From assembly GCA_040386295.1 (NCBI GenBank), contig JAZKFR010000089.1:1-10260 (forward strand): a stretch of 10,260 nt of DNA, written 5' to 3'. Positions within the stretch are counted from its first letter, which is position 1. The number at the start of each line of letters is the position of its first letter. Source of the stretch: JAZKFR01 sp040386295. Its GTDB lineage: Bacteria > Pseudomonadota > Gammaproteobacteria > Burkholderiales > Rhodocyclaceae. Position numbers and translations under genes: made by a program. Below are positions 7,002-10,260 of the stretch, piece after piece. The notes under the pieces were generated by a model that worked only from the letters and a program-made list of their open reading frames with translations, was not told the origin of the DNA and did not search any database.

Positions 7002-9879
7002 CGCAATTCCCACTCGACTGTAAACAGCGTTTGCTCATTCACCTGTTGTTGCAGTTGCGCTTCAAGCTGCGTGATCAGCTCATTGCGCTCAGCTTCAATT
7101 TCGTCCTGCCGCTTAAAAAGTTCCTTACGCAGTTTGTTGCGCTGGCCTTCGAGCTCGCGCTGCTGCTTTTGCCAGTTGAGTTTTTCTTCGAGCATGGGCG
7201 CGATGGCGGCGGTGCGGCGCACTTCTTTTATTTGACGATCGATTTCTTTGATTTCTTGCTCTAAGCCCAGCTTCAGGTCGTCTGCCCAGGCGTCGAGTTT
7301 TTGTACCTCTTGTTCAAAGTAGCCGAGGCTGCGCTGATTGATTTCGCGCAGCAGAGCTGTTTTGCGCGCTGCAAAATTTTCAATCAGCGTTGCGTTGTTG
7401 GTATTGGATAGCGCTACAGAGTGCACCTGGGCGGGTAAACACAGCAGTTTTTCTGGGTCATTTTCAGCGAGTGCTATGCCGTCGTGCGTTGCGGCGGCGA
7501 CGACTAAATGCTGTTCTGTGTTGCCTAGCGTATCGACTGAAATCAGCTTTAGCGTTAAGCAGCCGGTCTTGCCTCGATAGGCTTCTAGCGTGCTGATTTT
7601 TTTGCCGTAGGCGGCGTAATCGAAAACGAGCCGGGTCGTGGTTTCTGTTTGCGTATTGAGTGTGCGGCTTTTGGCTTGTTGCGTGACCCATTCGGCGAGT
7701 GCGTGGCCTGGTCGGTAGAGATGGGCATCACCGCTGCGTCGGGGGAGTTCGTAGCGGCCGAGGGCTATGCTTGCAAGATCAGCTGCGGGAATGCTTTGGA
7801 GCACGAAGCCAGCGTCGTCGAAGGTGGCGTAATCCGCTAATTCAGTACGGGTCAGATCCATCANNNNNNNNNNAATTTGTCTTGTACTTCTACGTCGAAG
7901 TTTTCCAGCAGAATCTGCCGTGTTTTGACCATCGCTTCGTTGATCTCACTGGAGAGGTCGAGCTGGAGTTGTTCAAAGCTGGCTTTGATGGCATCCGGGT
8001 TGCGGCAGTTTTGGTAGATGTCGGCAATCCGTCTTTCAAAATCGATGCCGGAGCCGATGGCGCCGAGTACTTCGTCACTGGCACCAAAGACGCCTTCAAA
8101 CAGTTGGAATTTTTGCGCGAGCAGTTCGTACACGCGCGCGTCTGCTTCGTTGCTGAGGTCGACAAAGTTCACGACGACCACGTCGAATTTTTGGCCATAG
8201 CGATGGCAGCGTCCGATTCGTTGTTCGATGCGTTGCGGGTTCCAGGGCAGGTCGTAGTTGATGACCAATGAGCAGAACTGGAGGTTGATGCCTTCGGCAC
8301 CTGCTTCGGTTGCGATCATGACGGTGCCGCGTTCTTTGAATTGTTCAACGAGCGCGGCGCGGGTGTCGGCGGTTTTGGAGCCGGTGATGCGCTCTGTTCC
8401 TTCGTGGCGTTTGAGCCAGTCTTTGTAGATTGCTTGTGCTCCGGCATCACTGTTGGTGCCGTTGAAGAGCACGATGTTTTTGCCGTAATGGCTATCGGCG
8501 AGAAGGGACAGTAGGTATTCCTGGGTGCGTTTGGACTCGGTGAAGATGATGGCTTTTTTGGCTGCATCGAGTCGTTCGAGTTCGGCGAAGGCGCGATCAA
8601 GCGCTGTGAGGAGTGCCTTGCCTTTGGCGTTGTCGGGAATTTTGCTCGCCAGGTTTTTGAAGTGCAGCAACTCGGCAATTTCTTGTGCGGTGGCATCGCG
8701 CTCGTTTGGCGTCGATGCTGTGTTGTTTGCTTCTTGCTTATGCGTCAGCTGTTTGTCGCACTCGTAATACTCGTCGGCACGCTCTTCTTGAATCTGGTTG
8801 AGCGCCTCATAGTCTTCGTCGAGCGCTGTGGTGAGATCAGCGCTGTTTGGTGATGCGTCCAGTTCTCCCTGGAGGCGCTTGGCCATTGTTTCCAAGGCAC
8901 CAGAAATTGCGTGGGTGGAGGAGGCGAGCAGCTTCCACAGCACCAAGGAAATTAAGGGGCGCTGGGCTTGCGGTAGTGCTTTGAGATGGGGTCGCCGCAG
9001 GTAGTCGGCAACGAGGTTGGAGAGCTCGCGCTCTTCGGGTGATGGCGTGAATTCTTCAAGGATTGCTCTGCGTGCGGTGTACGAGACGTAGGGCTGAACA
9101 TCGCGCCGCAACGTGCGCTGGCAAACCGGCGCTAACCGGCTGTGCAGTGCGGGGAACGCTTGTGCTTTGGGTTGGGCGATGAACTGCGCGCGGAAACTCT
9201 CAAGGTCGCCGAAGACGCGGTCGTCGATCATGCTGACCAGGCCGTAGAGTTCAAGCAGTGAGTTTTGCAGCGGTGTCGCGGTCAGCAGCACCTTGGCGTG
9301 AACATGCGCCAATGCCGCTTTCAATGTTTTGGCGATGACGTTGCTGGTTTTGTAGACGTTGCGCAGGCGGTGTGCTTCGTCGAGCACGACCAGATCCCAG
9401 TCGATGTTTTTGAGGTCGTCGGCTTTTGTCTTGGCAAACTGGTACGAGCAGATGACTGGCCCGGAAGCCATCAGGAATGGGTTTTGTCCGCTTTGCTTGT
9501 GCAGGCTCTTGTAGTTTTTGGCTTCAAGAATTAAGCCTTGCAGGCTGAATTTTTCTTGTAATTCTTGATGCCATTGTTTGCGTAAATTGGCCGGAACGAT
9601 GATCAGAATGCGGCGACGGCGCTCAGCCCAGCGTTGGGATATGACCAGCCCGGCCTCGATGGTTTTTCCCAGCCCGACTTCGTCGGCGAGGATGACGCCG
9701 CGCGAGAGTGGATTGCGGCAAGCGAAGAGTGCTGCTTCGACTTGGTGTGGGTTGAGGTCAACCTGTGAATCAACTAGGGTGGATGCGAGTGATTCCACCG
9801 TATCGCTGGCCGCACGTCGTGTCAGTAGCCAGGCGTAGTACTGACTTTGATGCGGCGTCAAAAGCTGCTGCGTGATCAA
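6998..9879 (-). CDS. RapA/HepA-like SNF2 helicase, one gene interrupted by a scaffold gap
   Basis: This large SNF2-type DNA translocase has its start and stop both present. Motifs are ADEVGLGKTIEAG (Walker A, Lys72), DEAH (167-170), LLTATP (198-203), IIFTESKRTQEY (about 444-455), ATEAGAEGINLQ (523-534) and the arginine-finger motif QRIEQRIGRCHRYGQ (549-563). The C-terminal part after the gap has YELPRRSGDAHLYRPGHALAEW, then a long coiled-coil-rich tail ending TLFTVEWELR. Ten Ns at 7864-7873 interrupt it. The left piece would start MDLTRTELADYATF, which in relatives lies inside the protein, and the upstream frame stops only because the gap length is wrong. The true protein is probably about 970-1000 residues. 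The start is TTG 9879, since an in-frame stop lies 21 bases upstream, no ATG is nearer, and AAAGG sits at suitable spacing. It is the first gene of the operon and resembles DrmD-type helicases of defence loci, but no drmA or drmB is visible. Confidence 0.9.
7864..7873. other. Scaffold gap (ten Ns) within the helicase gene
   Basis: Ten unknown bases stand in the helicase reading frame. The codon before the gap is incomplete (TTn) and the one after it is nTG followed by ATG GAT CTG. To keep one frame the real gap must be 2 modulo 3 bases long, which ten is not. Relatives that I recall have roughly 25-35 residues between the two flanking segments, so about 80-100 bases are probably missing. Confidence 0.85.
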
Positions 9880-10009
9880 CGGGGAGCCTTTCTGTGTTCA
9901 GGTATTGACCTGGCAAGTTGAGTTGTCCTGGCTCAGATTTCATTTGGCAGACAAGCCAACTAAAAAGAAATAAAACCAGATATTGAGCGAATTTGATCGA
10001 ATTTTTGGT
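9880..10009. other. AT-rich leader between transposase remnant and helicase operon
   Basis: No gene is visible. A perfect inverted repeat CAGGT-ATTG-ACCTG lies at 9899-9912, about 20 bases upstream of the helicase start, and TTGGC-AGACAA-GCCAA lies at 9944-9959. Either could be an operator or a small hairpin. I see no convincing -35/-10 pair, though the operon promoter must lie here or further right. The stretch TGTCCTGGCTCAGATTTC from about 9924 could be the outer end of the decayed insertion sequence whose transposase tail lies to the right; this is a guess from general resemblance to insertion-sequence ends. Confidence 0.45.
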
Positions 10010-10128
10010 TTATGCCCAGGGGGTGCTGTGGATGCTGTCTTTGAGCGCCTGGATAGGGGTTTTGCCAAAGCGGTGCTGGTCAGAATACGTCCAGCCGTGA
10101 TTGTAATGGTGAATTCGTTGATCGACAT
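10010..10128 (-). pseudogene. C-terminal remnant of an IS481/IS3-type DDE transposase
   Basis: The minus-strand frame from about 10126 to the TAA at 10010-10012 reads VDQRIHHYNHGWTYSDQH then RFGKTPIQALKDSIHS. This is the typical tail of rve-fold transposases, with the pattern xYNxxRTHQGxxCxGxTPxQTFxD. The RTHQG part has decayed to WTYSD. Only the last 39 or so residues remain and the DDE catalytic residues are gone, so it is non-functional. Its right edge falls exactly where the last CRISPR repeat loses its similarity, which suggests that an insertion or a deletion joined the two. The family call rests on this short tail. Confidence 0.65.
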
Positions 10129-10260
10129 CGCCCAGCCGTGAGGCCGGGCGATACCAACAAGACTTTGACAGGAAAGAATTTGAGATATGTTTCAATCCAC
10201 GCCCAGCCGTGAGGCCGGGCGATACGCTGCAGGATCGATAAAGCTGAATAAGTGCGGAAG
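10129..10260 (-). CRISPR. Trailing end of a CRISPR array (one full and one truncated repeat)
   Basis: A full 37-base repeat lies at 10189-10225, beginning GTTTCAATCCACGCCCAGCC and ending GGCCGGGCGATAC on the plus strand. Its last 26 bases recur exactly at 10129-10154; the remaining 11 bases of that copy do not match. The spacer between them is 34 bases (10155-10188), and at least 35 bases of a further spacer follow to the window edge. GCCCAGCC-GTGA-GGCCGGGC forms a hairpin with one A-C mismatch. By analogy with repeats ending ATTGAAAC, transcription is inferred to run on the minus strand with the leader to the right of the window, so the truncated copy is the leader-distal end. No cas genes are in the window; the subtype is not assigned. 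Confidence 0.88.

Noticed and set aside
6998..7861. Separate 287-residue gene starting at ATG 7861.
   Set aside because: It is the C-terminal part of the helicase; the apparent start is an internal Met next to the scaffold gap.
158..9879. Complete DISARM or BREX system.
   Set aside because: The SNF2 helicase and adenine methyltransferase recall DISARM, but no drmA, drmB or PLD-type drmC is seen, and no pglZ, brxC or pglX is seen for BREX.
10087..10100. acgtccagccgtga matches 13 of 14 bases of the CRISPR repeat core and might be a third decayed repeat.
   Set aside because: It lies 41 bases from the truncated repeat instead of about 71, and on the minus strand it encodes part of the transposase tail (YNHGWTYS), so chance similarity is more likely.

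Overview
The window looks like part of a proteobacterial (gamma- or beta-like) defence island from a metagenomic or draft assembly. Base composition is moderate except at the left edge. The CRISPR repeat and the protein sequences look proteobacterial, but nothing here fixes the species. Two assembly features affect reading: about 155 high-GC bases at the left edge belong to an unrelated rRNA dimethyltransferase gene (ksgA/rsmA), and a ten-N scaffold gap at 7864-7873 splits a helicase gene.

Except for the ksgA piece, all genes lie on the minus strand and read right to left. From the right edge there is the trailing end of a CRISPR array (10129-10260), then the C-terminal remnant of a DDE transposase (10010-10128), then about 130 bases without a gene. 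A tightly packed operon follows: a RapA/SNF2-like helicase (9879-6998, one gene despite the gap), darT (7001-6366), darG (6347-5277), a 215-base scar built from gene fragments (5280-5066), a DUF1016/PD-(D/E)XK nuclease gene (5069-4017), a type III-like DNA methyltransferase (4020-2332) and a TrlF-family PHP-plus-ATPase gene (2335 to about 158, cut off by the chimeric join). Nearly every junction is a 4-base ATGA stop/start overlap; darT-darG instead has a short spacer with a ribosome binding site.

The set reads as a restriction-modification-like anti-phage system. The methyltransferase would mark self DNA. The SNF2 helicase and the TrlF ATPase would be motor and sensor/effector parts. The DarTG toxin-antitoxin pair and the DUF1016 nuclease sit between helicase and methyltransferase as cargo. 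The most informative stretch is the scar between darG and the DUF1016 gene. It carries, in order, a methyltransferase N-terminus, a frameshifted DUF1016 fragment and a helicase C-terminal tail that has diverged from the resident helicase. It looks like a recombination footprint showing that the slot between the helicase 3' end and the methyltransferase 5' end exchanges or stacks different cargo genes.
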